NCBI GenBank assembly: GCA_030141605.1
Contig: JAQGDQ010000065.1
Coordinates: 370,001-434,000 of the forward strand
DNA from: Tubiluchus corallicola
Lineage: Eukaryota; Priapulida; Priapulimorpha; Priapulimorphida; Tubiluchidae
Direction: 5' to 3'
Length of the DNA: 64,000 nt
The notes beneath the pieces were generated by a model. That model worked only from the letters and a program-made list of their open reading frames with translations. It had not been told where the DNA came from and made no database searches. Both the position numbers and the translations under genes were made by a program. This document shows, piece by piece, positions 1-13,000 of this stretch (position 1 is its first letter; every line of letters begins with the position of its first letter).

Positions 1-366
1 TCATTTAGACAGTTGCGACTCTTACTTTTAATTACATTAAATTGCTGGATGCACGAGGTAGTGAAATAATAGTTAACAATGGACAAATAAAATTATTGGC
101 TGGAGAGACCCGAGAGTTCGTTTGAGGAATCTTGGATTTTTTGCACAAGTCTAGCTTGTGACATTCTTTCAGTTACCTGGAGAAAGATGAAGAATGGCTC
201 ATTTTTTGCAGTGGTCTGCGATTTGGACTTGCAGTAATCGCTGAACAAGATAAACAGGATTTGCTTTTCCTTATTATGCATAGGCACAAAATATGTAAGA
301 GGCTTATACTAATCATTAGCTAACGTGATCTCTCTTTCTCTCTCTCTCTCTCCCTCCCTTTCACTG

Positions 367-412
<46 letters not shown>

Positions 413-1740
413 TCTCTCTCTCCAACCTTCTCTTTCTCTCTAAGAGAGGGAGGGAGAAAAAAATCAATAAAAAATGCATTCCTTTTTTGCATAGTAGGCT
501 GCCCATCAGCTAGCCTCTTTCCTCAGGAAGAACAATAAAATTTTACTTACAAGAAGAAGTATTTGCAAGTACATAATACAAACTTACTGCTACAGTTTTT
601 TTCCTTTTCATTAAATGTTTTCAGTTTTTTTAAACTAATAATTGCTTTTAATTGAGATATACTTCTTTTATTAAAAACGCAAAAGTGATTTTGGCTTATC
701 GAAATTGCGCGTATGCCGACATTATTGGTAAATATTATTATTACAGTCAACGTGCCGCTCAAAATTTTTTAATGATTAGCCGTTTGATGCCGCCAGCATA
801 GCCGCTAATCGCAAAAACGAAATACGTAACAATAAATTTCGTCACTTCCTGTTTTCACACTTTGGGTATCTATACTTTCTGTGGCCGTATTCATTGGTTA
901 TTAGTTACATTTCGTTTATTTCAAAGATATTCCACTTTGCTGAGGAATGTTTGTTGACGAGCTCTTAACATGACAAAAACGCCGAGAGAAGTTAGTTACT
1001 AATTAACCATGATGCTTTGTAGGCGATGACGGAAAATAGGAGTGGGTAACATCATATGTGCGTGCCATGTTCGAACGTATAAGGACGGGTAGGAATAGAG
1101 CAGCAAAACTTACCTGGATAGAGAACAGGGCAAAATTTATTCCATTCATCGACTCAGTGGTGCGCTTCAGTGGTTCAGTCTTGATCCTCGTTGCAATTCA
1201 GCAAGCAGTCACTCTAGGAACAACTGCAGGATCTATCTACACTGTAATCAGCTTCATATCATGACTCCACATTCATTTCTAAGTTCCATATTGGCCGTAG
1301 TACACTCGATAATTCGTCTTATGAGTGACTTCCAGATTCGTTTCGTATAGATTATGGGCATCAATTCTCCAAACATTTGCTTGACTTAAACAGTTTCAAG
1401 TTGTTTTGAAGTTAATTTCATTTCCAACATATTTAATTTAGTTTTCATATAATTACTCTACTTAATCACACCTAATTCAGAAATGTGATTTTGTTTGTTA
1501 AATTCGTTATGTTTGAGAAATTTCAATTTGGTCATTTTATTGCATTTTGCTCTTAACTTCACTGCTACTTTTGTTGCTTCTTGTTTTTATTTACGTGTTT
1601 CATATCACTACTGTTTATTTCATAATAATTAACGATTTTTACAACCTTATCATACCAACAATGTTCACACAATGTATTTTATTTTATAACTACTTGTTTA
1701 ATTCTGTCATCATCAGAATTCAATAAATGATGATAATACA
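1..1740. other. Intergenic, no supported gene
   Basis: AT-rich sequence with a CT-rich microsatellite near the left end. A 68-codon open frame at 1058-1264 (+) has a hydrophobic C-terminal half but no recognisable family, and no splice or promoter context that I can defend, so it is not called as a gene. Confidence 0.5.
329..442. repeat. (CT)n microsatellite
   Basis: Nearly pure CT dinucleotide tract with scattered CCT and TTT interruptions. The frames open through it on both strands translate to Ser/Leu or Arg/Glu repeats and are artefacts. Confidence 0.95.
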
Positions 1741-1744
1741 TTAA

Positions 1745-2370
1745 AGCACAAGAGAACCCTCCACTTACATAAAGCTTAAAAAATTTGTCTCGAAATTTTA
1801 TATCACTTTCATACTACTTTTTCGTATGCATGGCTTGCATCGGCCGTAACACTGTATAAAACGTGTAAATTTAAAGTCCCGCGGTGACCGTTAGGCGCAG
1901 CCATTTTAATGGTAGGTCGTTTGAAACAAGTAAAGTTTGAAAAGTAATCAGAGCATTCGTAGCATACATGTTGCTAATTAAGTAAAATTTTAAATACTGT
2001 ACCTTGTCAATAAGATTAAAAATACGTTTTTGGCTAGTGAGTGTTTGTACCAATTGGCACAAACATTTTAAATTATTAGTCTAGTTACATAAGTCTTTCC
2101 AGCAGGCAAGTGAAATTCTAAGTAATATAGATTTGCACAGAAAGTTTTTTGGGTCATAATTTAACATTTACTTTTCTTCCCCTGATTTACGTGGCGTAGT
2201 GACATCATGTGATGGCGCCGTCGGAACAGTATTGCGGGAGATTTAAGATGAAGACAAATGAAAATTCCTTTCAACGCGAATACGATATGTGCATAAAATA
2301 GCTGTGAAGTAGTATAATTTCTTAAGGCGATTTTTCTGAAACCTATTTCAGGTGCCCCTTTTCTTGTCCT
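1745..2370. mobile_element. TTAA-flanked MITE, copy 1 (piggyBac-like)
   Basis: A 626-bp interspersed repeat flanked by TTAA on both sides (1741-1744 and 2371-2374). Its ends form imperfect inverted repeats, AGCACAAGAGAA at the left and AGGACAAGAAAA read inward from the right. A second copy of the same length lies at 31355-31980. TTAA target duplication is the hallmark of piggyBac-type transposition. No transposase is encoded, so it would be non-autonomous. The TIR does not start with the usual piggyBac CCC, so superfamily assignment rests on the TTAA sites. Confidence 0.75.
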
Positions 2371-2516
2371 TTAACTTCTTGTACTCAACTCTATTTTTAA
2401 TTGGCCACCAGTTTATTTGAGCTAAAATACTCCAGTAAGGAGTTGTATTTTCTGACGCAACAAGTTTGTTAAAGCTTCACACTGAATAGTTTCTAACCGT
2501 TTCCACTGTGTATTTG

Positions 2517-3830
2517 TTAAATTTGTCCACGTTTTACTGTTATATAACGATGCAGGTACACCATTGTCTCGTACATAATTAACCTACCTTCTGTTGATTT
2601 ATAGCCCATATTTGATGCAGTCCGAATGTTATTTATGTCCATTATCATCACTTTCGTTCTACCTTTTGTTTCTTTAAACATGATGTCATATCCGTTTCTA
2701 GTTGCAATCCAGTTAGCAAAATACTTGTACGTTTCTGTCTTACTAATTTCACCATGTTTAACAGATTCTTTTACTTCAGGTGTTGTTTTCTTTTTGGCCA
2801 TCTTTGTTTTCATATACTTAGCTTTTTGAATGTTAAATCTTGTCCGTTTTTTCCTCAGTTTCTTTAAAATTCCCCAATACCCAAAATGTCGTCTACGTAT
2901 AGAAGTATTCCAATTTCTACTTTTGGACTAAGTATAGTATTTGGATACGTAGCTATATTTATAACTTTGTTCATTAATATACTACAAAGAATTGGACCAA
3001 AAGGTGTGCGGGACTGATTCACCTATAATTATTTCCTGTGTGCAACCTAATGGAGTAGTTATCACTATACTTGCCCTTTTATAAAGTTGGTAAATATAAA
3101 CACATCTTTTTTATGTAGTCAGTAATTCGTTTACACAATCTCTAAGCTAAAGTTTATCAAAACATTTTTCATTGACTCCATAAAGTAAATGTACATCATT
3201 ATTCAGATACCTGTTATAATCCAGTAGAGCTATGATGACAAACAAATGATCTTCAGTGCTTCTAGTTTTTCTGCCACCGCACTGTAAATTTCTTAAGTTC
3301 TAATAAATTGTATCTTTATGTTTCTGAAGCAACACTTTTTCACAGAGTTTGCTAGTAAGACTTGTTAAAAATATCCCTCTTCTACTTTTCATCTCATTCT
3401 TAAGTCCGCTTCCTTTATATGTTGACTTTATGGTCATAAGCCCCCATTCACCAAGAATTTGGTGTGTTTGCTGTATTTCATTAAACATTAAGTGTAGACT
3501 TTATCAAATCTTCACCACCTTCAATCAGCATTTCGTTTCGCCAGTCATGTCTATCATTTGACTTTTCATTTTAATTCCTTTATTCGATTTCTGATTTCTT
3601 GTTCTGTTATGAAGCGCCCACTTTTCCTTTATTATAATTTTCTAATTCTCGAATTTGTTTGTTTATTTGTTCTTCAATCTCTTTTTCTTTCTTAGTTTGA
3701 GCCTTTGTAATAATTGCTTTCTATAGTAATTCGAGAAAATATCTAATATTTATTTTGGATTCTCACAAATTACATCATCATCATTTTTTATAGATGCTAT
3801 GTCTTCTAATTTTTTATTTCAACTCTCCTC
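2517..3830 (-). pseudogene. Decayed non-LTR retrotransposon RT fragment
   Basis: Read on the minus strand, broken frames give consecutive reverse-transcriptase blocks. Around 3720-3480 there is a segment like EMLIEGGEDLIKS. At 3488-3300 there is EWGLMTIKSTYKGSGLKN followed by a RGIFLTSLTSKL block. At about 3290-3150 there are GGRKTRSTEDHLFV and a degraded CFDKLWLRDC-type motif A. At about 2930-2890 there is LYVDDILGIG (motif C). At 2813-2517 there is an RT tail ending in a stop. Frameshifts and stops are frequent, so this is an old 5'-truncated copy. The clade is unresolved; it differs from the LINEs at 51 and 61 kb. Confidence 0.7.
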
Positions 3831-4415
3831 CTAAATTCCCAAAAGGTAATTTCATGTGTACTAATAATTGGTTTCACTATAAAAATTTAGCCAGACCAGA
3901 CTGGTTTGTGTTTTTTTATTTAGTGAAGTAATTTTATTTTATTTTTTTATTTTTTCTAATTCTATTTCGCAGGTGCACAGGGTTTGTAAGATTGAGCCGG
4001 TACTGAGGCTCAGTAAGCTCTGGAACTGAGTCGTTTGGTTCCATTTGACCACCGATCGACTGTCGATTGGTTCTGCAACCGAGCACTGGTTTATCATGCT
4101 TTAGCATAATTATTTAGTATAATTCAGTGTGATTAGCACAATTAGCAGGCATTGGCCTGCACAGAATGTATTTTCTTCATTTGAAGTATTTACTATGCCA
4201 TGCATTCCTAACAGTGACCTTAAGGTAAAGTCAGATACCATTGTTTTACAAACTTATAACACTGAATCAAAGAAAAACTGTGGAAGTAATCATTAATGTT
4301 GATATACAATTATTAACAACACTGTAATGTACATGTGTTGTAACAACCTTATGTCTTTATTAAATAGGTGTTTCAGCTGTTGCATGTTGTTAGCTGACTC
4401 ACAAAAGCAGGTAAC
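3831..4415. other. Upstream region of glomulin
   Basis: AT-rich with long T runs at 3905-3960. A possible 5'-UTR splice acceptor (tattaaatag) lies near 4367, but no upstream coding exon could be found. No clear TATA or initiator is assigned. Confidence 0.3.
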
Positions 4416-6131
4416 ATGGAAAAACCAACAGTTGAAGAATTCGTAGCACATGTATCGGGTATGATTGAAGAAAAAGATGCAGAGGGATTGTACAAGTTGT
4501 CTCAATCTTCTTGTGTGGATCATATTTTATGTGATGCTGCATGGCATTTATTGCCTTTACTTTGTGAAAGTCTTACTCAAGAAACAGCAGAGCAGTATCC
4601 TGCATATCCATATGCATGTGGAGAGTTTCTGTTAAGGCTGTGCAAGCATGGTAATGCTAAGGAACTTCTTGTTGGTATTTTAGAACATGCAGATACATTT
4701 ATCTGTGATATTCAATACAGTAAGCTTCTGTCAGCTTTGCAGATAATATTGCTTCGGCTTCCTGCTGAAAAGCATCTATATCTGGAGCTAGCTTTACCAC
4801 CAATGTTAGCTCATATTCAGTCTTTACGAGTGCCAGAAGCAAACAGCGTGGACAGTGAGGAAGAACAAATTTTGTATGCCGATGGAGACGTAATACGGAT
4901 TGCTGACTGTATGACAGACTTTGTAGAGTTTCTTCGCCCACTTTTTAATCATGTTAAGCAGTGTGCTAATGATGTGAATGTTCAACAGTCAAAGATGTGC
5001 CTTTCAATAATCCTAATTGGAAGCTTAGGTAGTCCTGTAAATCATTTACCATTAGACGATAAGTCAAGTTGTAAGATCATCGCACATGGTATTATTGAGC
5101 TTTTACTGATTTTAAACAAAAACTTATTTAATGCTTTCTCGTACTTAGCAATGAGCAATGCAAGTTATGACTTTTTCTATTGTCTGCCAGGTGAAGCTAT
5201 TTGTTGCTTGTTTTACCTTATTTTTTGTGAGAAGATTGCATTGGATAGGTTACCATGCGTGCTTCATCCTGTGTATGTAATGCATTTGTGTACTGATATC
5301 ATGAAATCAAGCTTAACACACAAGAGTGCTCAGGTCATCAAAAAATCACTGCTCTTGCTCACAGCTCTCTTAAATAGAATTGATGATTGTGCTAGTGACA
5401 ATCTAGAATTTCAAGAAAGCTATCTTCCAACTTTGCTGATAAATATCACAATTTATAATCATGACAAAGAGTTGCGGCTCATTTCTTTGGATGTTGTGCG
5501 CTTGATTTTCAAGAAATTGCATTTCAGAGCACGAAGCAATTTTCTAGTTCGCATGCTTCACCAGACACAACATTCAGGTGCAAAGGGCTTATTCATAGGA
5601 TTTCTAAAAGATGAGCTCGCATTTCATTTATCTTTAAAATACCCAGCAAAAGAATTCATTTCGGAACCATTCCTTAAGAAATTGCTAAGTCCAGTTTTTT
5701 ATCTTCCTGGTGGGGCAACTACGGATTTGCTTCAAGAGTCTGATAAAATGATGGCTGCGATGAATTTATTACGCTTTCTTCTTATGCGTGATACCAGTAA
5801 TGTGAGTGGTATATGGAACATGATACCTAGCATCACTGCTGAGTTTCTTGATCCCTTGGAAAGAGGCATAAATATATCTAAGGCACACTACAAACTTGAA
5901 CTGGACAACATATTAACAAACAAAACCAAAACTAGTGAATCCAAAAAAATTACTGGTAAACCCGAGATCAGCATTGATGTGGACGGTTTTAGGTTGCCAG
6001 AAGTTACACGCAAACAAGAGATAGATTTGTTAGAAAATGGCATAGCCATGTTTGATTTAATGGCATGCATTCTAGCACATGTTAAAGAAATCATTTATAC
6101 TGCAGAGCGACGTCGGAAAGAGCAAACTTGA
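4416..6131 (+). CDS. GLMN: Glomulin (intronless)
   Basis: A single uninterrupted 571-codon frame. Recognised as glomulin by co-linear similarity along the whole length to the vertebrate protein (about 594 aa). The best blocks are a HSGAKGLFIGFLKDEL segment (residues 387-401), the LPGGATTDLLQESDKMMAA segment (430-448) followed by MNLLRFLL (449-456), and the GINISKAHYKLELDNI segment (484-499). Glomulin is a HEAT-like all-helical protein that binds the RING domain of RBX1 and restrains cullin-RING ubiquitin ligases; this is family knowledge. The start is the first in-frame Met, in a purine-rich context (aacATGG). The vertebrate gene is split into many exons, whereas here nothing is spliced. Either introns were lost in this lineage or this is a retained functional retrocopy. 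I saw no poly-A tract or target duplication to prove retroposition. Confidence 0.92.
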   Translation: MEKPTVEEFVAHVSGMIEEKDAEGLYKLSQSSCVDHILCDAAWHLLPLLCESLTQETAEQYPAYPYACGEFLLRLCKHGNAKELLVGILEHADTFICDIQYSKLLSALQIILLRLPAEKHLYLELALPPMLAHIQSLRVPEANSVDSEEEQILYADGDVIRIADCMTDFVEFLRPLFNHVKQCANDVNVQQSKMCLSIILIGSLGSPVNHLPLDDKSSCKIIAHGIIELLLILNKNLFNAFSYLAMSNASYDFFYCLPGEAICCLFYLIFCEKIALDRLPCVLHPVYVMHLCTDIMKSSLTHKSAQVIKKSLLLLTALLNRIDDCASDNLEFQESYLPTLLINITIYNHDKELRLISLDVVRLIFKKLHFRARSNFLVRMLHQTQHSGAKGLFIGFLKDELAFHLSLKYPAKEFISEPFLKKLLSPVFYLPGGATTDLLQESDKMMAAMNLLRFLLMRDTSNVSGIWNMIPSITAEFLDPLERGINISKAHYKLELDNILTNKTKTSESKKITGKPEISIDVDGFRLPEVTRKQEIDLLENGIAMFDLMACILAHVKEIIYTAERRRKEQT

Positions 6132-7079
6132 TGAAATGAGAATTAAAAACTTGTTTTTACTTTTATTTAATTCGTACTGAAAATAGTCATCTGTACTGCA
6201 AGAATACATCTCAGTGATTGATTTTTTTGGCTTAATTTTACCTGTACAGTCCATGAACATGGTTTACCTTGAACTAAATTATGCATTATGTACTTACTAA
6301 ATAATTCAGTACTTTTATGGCAGTATCTCTAATACTATATATAGAATCATGGACTAGAAATACCATTCATTTCTATCTGTAGATTATGTTTAGGTTTCAA
6401 GTTAGTATGTATTTCACCATATGTACATTTGTTACAAAACACAACAAAGATGCTCTTGTTCAGCAGTGATTGTCTAAATTCTTTCAAAAATGTACATTAT
6501 TGAGAATCACTAATATGTTGTGTTTTAGTATTCACAATTGTAACACTTGTGCAATTTCCTAGTATATCATTTACCCATAAAAGACAACAGATGTTAGTTC
6601 TACAATGGATAAAAAAATTGAAATGTGAGCAAGTTAACACCATTAGTTTTGATCTTAGTATTGCAATCTTATTTATGGTTGTCGAAATTGGCTGCATTAC
6701 TTGTATCACATTGTGGTGACACAGACCGCAATTTCCATGAAATGTTTCAAATGCTGGATTGAGTTTTCTAAAAACATAAATTCACATTTTACGGATTACA
6801 TTTATAAAAAATTATAATTGTACATTGTCCTGTCTATTATTCTGTTATTACATGTATTGTCAACTATTAACAGGGTCATTTTTGTTGCACTAACAGTTTA
6901 GCATAGACTTACTGAATGTCTTCCTAATGATTAAAAAATGTAAGGTCAAAGATGACATGTTCACCTGAACTCCTTTATTAATTTTTCTTCAGGGAGCATA
7001 ACTATTATATTACTGCACGAACGTCAAGCGTGTATATGAATCAACAACCGTCATCTTGACAAAGTGTTATGCATGCCAA
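6132..7079. other. Intergenic between glomulin and the next gene
   Basis: AT-rich, with no coding frame or repeat recognised. It presumably holds the glomulin 3' UTR and the promoter of the downstream gene. The frame at 7080 extends back to a stop at 6999-7001 without another ATG. Confidence 0.4.
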
Positions 7080-10000
7080 ATGATATCAACAAAGCATTTG
7101 ATTTGTGCAAATGATGACATTTATTGGTTTGATAATGAGTGTCATACCAATTTGGTAAATGCTTCTAGAGAAGATCAGTTAATTCTATTTTTGAGTGCCT
7201 GTTGTGTAAACAATACCAGTGTTAAACGTGTTAGCACTGTGTTTGAATGTAGCCAGTTAACTGCATATTATTGCTCAAGGAGGAATAACCACAACATCTT
7301 TGTTCAGGAAGCGGATATTAAAGATAAAACATTTACAGATACCCGTGATATTCATTCGATGGTTAGCAAGTGTATTAAAATTAGAACCAGGTTAAAACAG
7401 AGACCATATGATGCATACGTAATCGCTTGTTTTCTGACAGAAGTCAAGCGGTCCTTTGTGTTACGTCAAGCACTAGTAAAGAAACTGAGAGATTTTTCTG
7501 GGAAGAAACCAAGAAGCCAGCTTTTTCCATTATCTGAAAACAACATACATCTAGTTGTTCAGCTAGAATGGCCAACGAGTCTGTCAGTATGTAAAGCTTG
7601 GTAAGTTGTGGATAATTTCTATCAAAAGTTCTAGGCCTTTGATAGAGTTCTAATTTTTATAGTTATTTAGAAAAAACAAATGGTTGCCAAACATCGTCTT
7701 CTTAATCCCTGTCTTTAACCAGTAAGATAATTGAGGTAAGGGTGCATTAAAATCAAGTGATACTTTATTAGAAATCACTTTATTAGAAAACTCCATGTTG
7801 CACCCCATCTTTTGCTCCAACTGCCTGTAAATCCGTCTTCTAGACGCATGTGTGTACTGTTTTAAGCTGCCTCTTTTTCACTGCTACCAGTTTTTTTGTT
7901 GCTGATGTTGTTTCTTTTTTGTTATCATTGCCATTTAGTTTTTGATGGCGGTGATGATAATGAAGTGAGGATTAGGTTGATAACCATGATGATACTAACA
8001 ATGATTATGATGGTGTGATGTTGATGACACAAACTATGACGCTGATGATGACAATGATGACTATATGGTGACCATGATAATGACACCGTTATTGTTTAAC
8101 TTACTGTCACTGGTTAGACCCCATTGCAAATATTCTACAGGGCATTGGTTACTGTTATACATAGTAACATTTTCTACAATCATCTGGGTCATTATGTTCA
8201 GCCCACGAATACACATATTTCCAATATTTAGGTCATGGCGCCTTATGCTTCTTGTGCTGAAAAAACAAAGTTTAGAAGAAACTATGGCCTGGCTGTCAAC
8301 ATTAGGTGGTGCATATTCTGCAATGGGTGACTATTACATGAGATGTGTATGTATAACTTTCACAGTAATTCATAAGGAATAAGACAAGTTATAAAATTTG
8401 TAACAGTTTTTGTGAATTATTTCAAAAATGGGTAATACTGAAGGTAATAAATGAGGAGTTGTGATGTAAGCTTGTGGGTAAAGTAAAGCAATACTTGACC
8501 GATGTAGTAAATTAATGGCAGGTAAACTGCCTTTTGGCCAGTTTCTCGAACTCTCATCTGCATGCTGCCTTGCTTATTTCACAAAACAAAACTTTATTTT
8601 GTCAGAGCATGAAGATTGTAAATTTTTCAACATTAAGGTACTGTTCTTTGAAGTTGACTGTTTGCAAATTGGTCTAGATATGACAAACTTGTCACTTTGA
8701 TTTGGGATTTCAAATTTTACATTATGCTGATGCAAAAACTGAAGCAGTTTACATGAACACAATTGCAGTTAATTTGGAATTTCAGTACTACAATATAACG
8801 TTATTATAGCGAATATACTAGTATAGGGGACCCAAAAAAAGGTACTCTATAACCGAGGTACTCTGTAATAAGCATATGTGGCTAATCACACACACACACA
8901 CACACATATATATACATATGTATGACTAGATGGACATATAACAATAACATAAGTATATAAATAATGTACACTGCTTGGTTTCATAGAGACGCTATCAAGC
9001 ATCAACTGATTTGAATGTAATTTCAATAAACTAAAAGTTAATGAACATTTCATTTAAATTGCATGTACATGTTCTGATGTAAACTTATATGACATGTTCA
9101 GAAAAGTTAATGAGATTAAAAACAGTCAGTCAATTGTGTTTGCACAAAATTTCTGTTTGTTTCTTGTTAAAAAAGTTTTTTAGCAAGTAACTGCTGTAGT
9201 GTACATCATCACTTGATGAAACATCTCAGTTTCCAGTGTACACCAGTGTAAATAAAACAGCTAGGTGCCAAGTTGCTGAGTGCCAGTGTGTGCTCAATGA
9301 ACTTTATGTGCTCAATGTTTGCTTTAATGGTGTTATGCTGCAGTAGAATCCGTATAGGAAGACAGTGCAAAGGTGCGTTTCAACTGGATGACCTAGTGTT
9401 CCCTCCTAGTGCTTCCTGACCATGAACGTAGGCAAAAATGGCACACTTAGTAAAATATGTGTTTAGGGTTGGGTTACAGCTGGGATAATTATTTTAGTTA
9501 TTTTTACCTCTGCCAAGGAAGTTATGCTTCAACACAGTTTGTTTGTCTGTTTAGTTTTTTGTCTTTATGAAAGTAAGCCTATTATGCAAAAACCATATAA
9601 CAGATTCCAAGAAACGAGTGCCAAATCTTTTCGCTGGTCCCTTTTTCGCAAAATTTGACGGAACACCATGTGCAAAAAATACGTGAAACATTTCTTGGAG
9701 ATCTCAGAGGTAGTGTTTAGTATTTATTTTTTGTTATTTCCACCTAGACAAACAACTATGAGTTAATTCCAGTTCCATTTTGGGAAATTCTCACTTGTAA
9801 ACCTGTATGACGCTGTCTATAACCTTTGCTTATTAATATGTAGTCTTATAAGGTGACTTAGTACGTATATTTGTCAGTCTATTACCATGGCTAAAATTAA
9901 TAGTTAAAAAAGTAGATAAACACTATGTGGCATATTCATGCATTTAACGAACAAATATTGTTTGGGCTTTACGGAGACAAACAAACAAAGTCATCATTCG

Positions 10001-13000
10001 CTCAGTGTAACTGTTTATTGTTTGTACTATTTTCATGGCACATGCCCCGTAGTCATATTTGCTTCATCCCAAAATATTACATTTTATCTGAAATAATATA
10101 TAAATTTCTTTAATAAACTGATTCATTTTTACCAAAACATCGAATATGATTAAATTAATGAGAAGCTTACAACAAAATAAAATAAATGACTAAATAAAAT
10201 TTACGTACATCGTTGGGATTAATCATGAGTTCACGCAGCCACGTCACCACATGTACACCTTGAAACCTAAATGACCGGAAACTCTGTAGGAAGCGACTAT
10301 TGAGGCCAGGTGTCGCCACTTGTAACTTATAGCTATACTAAATTTGACAAACAAAATCCTTGACACCGCCTCCTTAAATGTATGTTAAACATTTACTATT
10401 TACTACAAAGAGTTTAACTGAGCAAAAATCTTTACGAACTGTGCAATCTAATTTTTACAGTGCTTCTCCTTTAAACTCATCAAGTGCGCTTTCAATCAAG
10501 CATAATCTGTGAATGGGGCGCTGCAGCTGCCCATCCTTTGTTTTTAGTGTTACGCTTCTCACTAGGCCGTCTCTTCCAACATGTTTTTCCGTTATTCGAG
10601 CAAGAAGCCAACAACTTCTGGGGGTTTCATCCATTATCAGTACAACGTCGCCTATTTCGACATCCTTCTTTTGACGATTCCATTTTGAGCGGATCTGGAG
10701 AAGCGGCAAGTACTCCGTCTGCCAACGTCGCCAAAAGACATCAGCTAGGTATTGGATCTGGCGCCATTTGCGGCGATAGATGTCTGCTGATGTAAACTTT
10801 CCAGGAGGCAGGTTTGTTAAGTTACACTTCGCCAACAGCAGGTGATTGGGCGTCAGAGGACTACAGTCTTTTGGGTCGTCCGAGGTTGCCGTTAAAGGCC
10901 TACTATTGACAACGTTTTCAACAATGCAGAATAGAGTGTTGAGAGCTTCATCATCAAGAGCTTGTTCATTTGTCACAGAAAGCAAATGCTTCTTGACAAT
11001 CTTGACCATTGCTTCCCATACTCCTCCCATGTGGGGAGCTCGGGGCGGATTATACTCCCACTCGATGTTTTCCTGGAGCAAATCTTTCTGAATAGTGTTG
11101 TGATTCCACTCTTTCATAGCCTTGGAAAGTTCCTTGTTGGCACCTATAAAATTAGTGCCACAGTCGGACCTAATTCTGTTAGGTTTGCCTCTTCTGCTAC
11201 AAAATCTATGGAGTGCTTTAATGAAGGAATCTGTAGACATCGAGAAGAGTACCTCCAAGTGGATGCTTCGTGTGGCTAGACAAGTAAAGAGTGCCCCATA
11301 ACGCTTCACCTCGATTCTACCGCGTTTGACCACAATTGGTCCAAAGCAGTCCACGCCAACCGCAGAGAAGGAGCCTTGTTGAACTCTCTCAGGAGGCAAG
11401 TTGGCCATTTTTTGTTGCAATGGTTGAGAGTAACGCAGCCTACATTGTCTGCATTCATGGATTACTTTCCGCACCATGACTCGCATCCCAATTATCCAGA
11501 ACGCTCTACGGACGGAAGCCATGACATGTTCTCTTCCTGTGTGTCCATTCGTCTCGTGGAAGTGCTGTATGACAAGCCAAGAGAGTCTATGATTTTTGGG
11601 AAGAATAATAGGATGACGAGCTTCATGATCTACTAGAGCATCTTGCAGGCGACCGCCGACACGCAAAATTCCCTCTTTGTCAATAAAGGGATCCAGCTTA
11701 TACAGGCAGGATGATTTGGTTACAGAGCGTTCTCGGCATGTAGATTTGGTACGGGAACACATCGTCTTATATTCTTTGTTGAAACTTTGCTTCTGTGTGT
11801 GTCTGATCAGCTCATTCTGGGCCTCATTTAATTCAGTCAGAGTTAGATTTGTGGAACAATCCATATCACTTCCGCCAGAAGCTTTCCTGTGCAATATTGT
11901 TTTGGCTCGTAATAACCAGGCTAAACCTCTTTTTAGCCTGTAAAAGGATGAGTAATACTGCAACAATTGATCTATGATATTATTTGAAGTTCCCTTGCAT
12001 TCTACGACGTTCACAGTGGCTGACCGCTTTACTTCTTTGTCATTAGCTAGTATATCATCCGAATCTAAATTAGTCTGCGGCCACGAAGCTTCATCTTTTC
12101 TTAAGAAAGATGGACCAAACTTCCATCTATTGGAAAGTAGCAATTCTTCAGCGCTCATGCCTCGGGACGCATCATCAGCGCAGTTGTCTGTTGAGCTAAC
12201 AAACCGCCATTGAGTTGGTGAAGAGACTTGCAAGATTGAGTTGACACGGTTTTGGACGAATGTATGAAACCGCTTTGCTGTGTTCCGAATGTAATGAATA
12301 ACTATCTGACTATCAGTCCAGAAGACCGACTGATCTGTACCAACACAAAAGGATAGCTCTTCCCTTAGCATTTGATCAACTTTTGAGGCTAAAACTGCAG
12401 CGCAGAGTTCAAGACGCGGTATTGTAAGACCTTTAAGTGGGGCAAGTCTTGATTTAGCCATGAGGAATGCTGTGTGAATTTCACCTTGAGCACTCTTCAT
12501 ACGTACATAACTGACAGTACCATAAGCATAGCTCGAAGCATCGCAGAAATGATGCAACTGCAAATGGAAAATCAGGCCAAAATCACGAGGCTTCATGCAT
12601 CTCTCCAACTTGAAGTTTTCTAGTGCGAAACAATCTCCTTTCCACTTTGCCCACTTGGCTTCTGTATCTCGTTCTAGAGCGTCATCCCAATCCTTTTTCT
12701 GAATTCTACATTCATCTTGGAAGAGTTTTTTGGCCTGCAGAACGAATGGACAGATCATTCCTAATGGGTCATAGACTGACGAAATGCAGCTTAACATTCC
12801 TCGTTTTGTACTGGGCTTGTCTTTGAGTGAAACCAAAATTCCAAGGCAATCTTCCTCAACTAGCCATTTAACTCCCAGTACGCGATCAGTTGGCAGAGGG
12901 CTCTGAGTTAAGTCAAGATTCTTGATTTCACTTCCACGTTCTTCAGCAGGCACAGATGCCAAGACCTCACGTCTGTTGCTCATCCACTTAGTTATGTGGA

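Noticed and set aside
309-513. Open frames on both strands across the CT microsatellite
   Set aside because: Products are pure Ser/Leu or Arg/Glu repeats from simple sequence.
1058-1264. 68-codon plus-strand frame with a hydrophobic end
   Set aside because: No homology recognised, no splice or promoter context; length is compatible with chance.
7056-7079. Start of the four-exon gene at TTG 7056
   Set aside because: TTG is not a usual animal start codon; the first in-frame ATG is at 7080.
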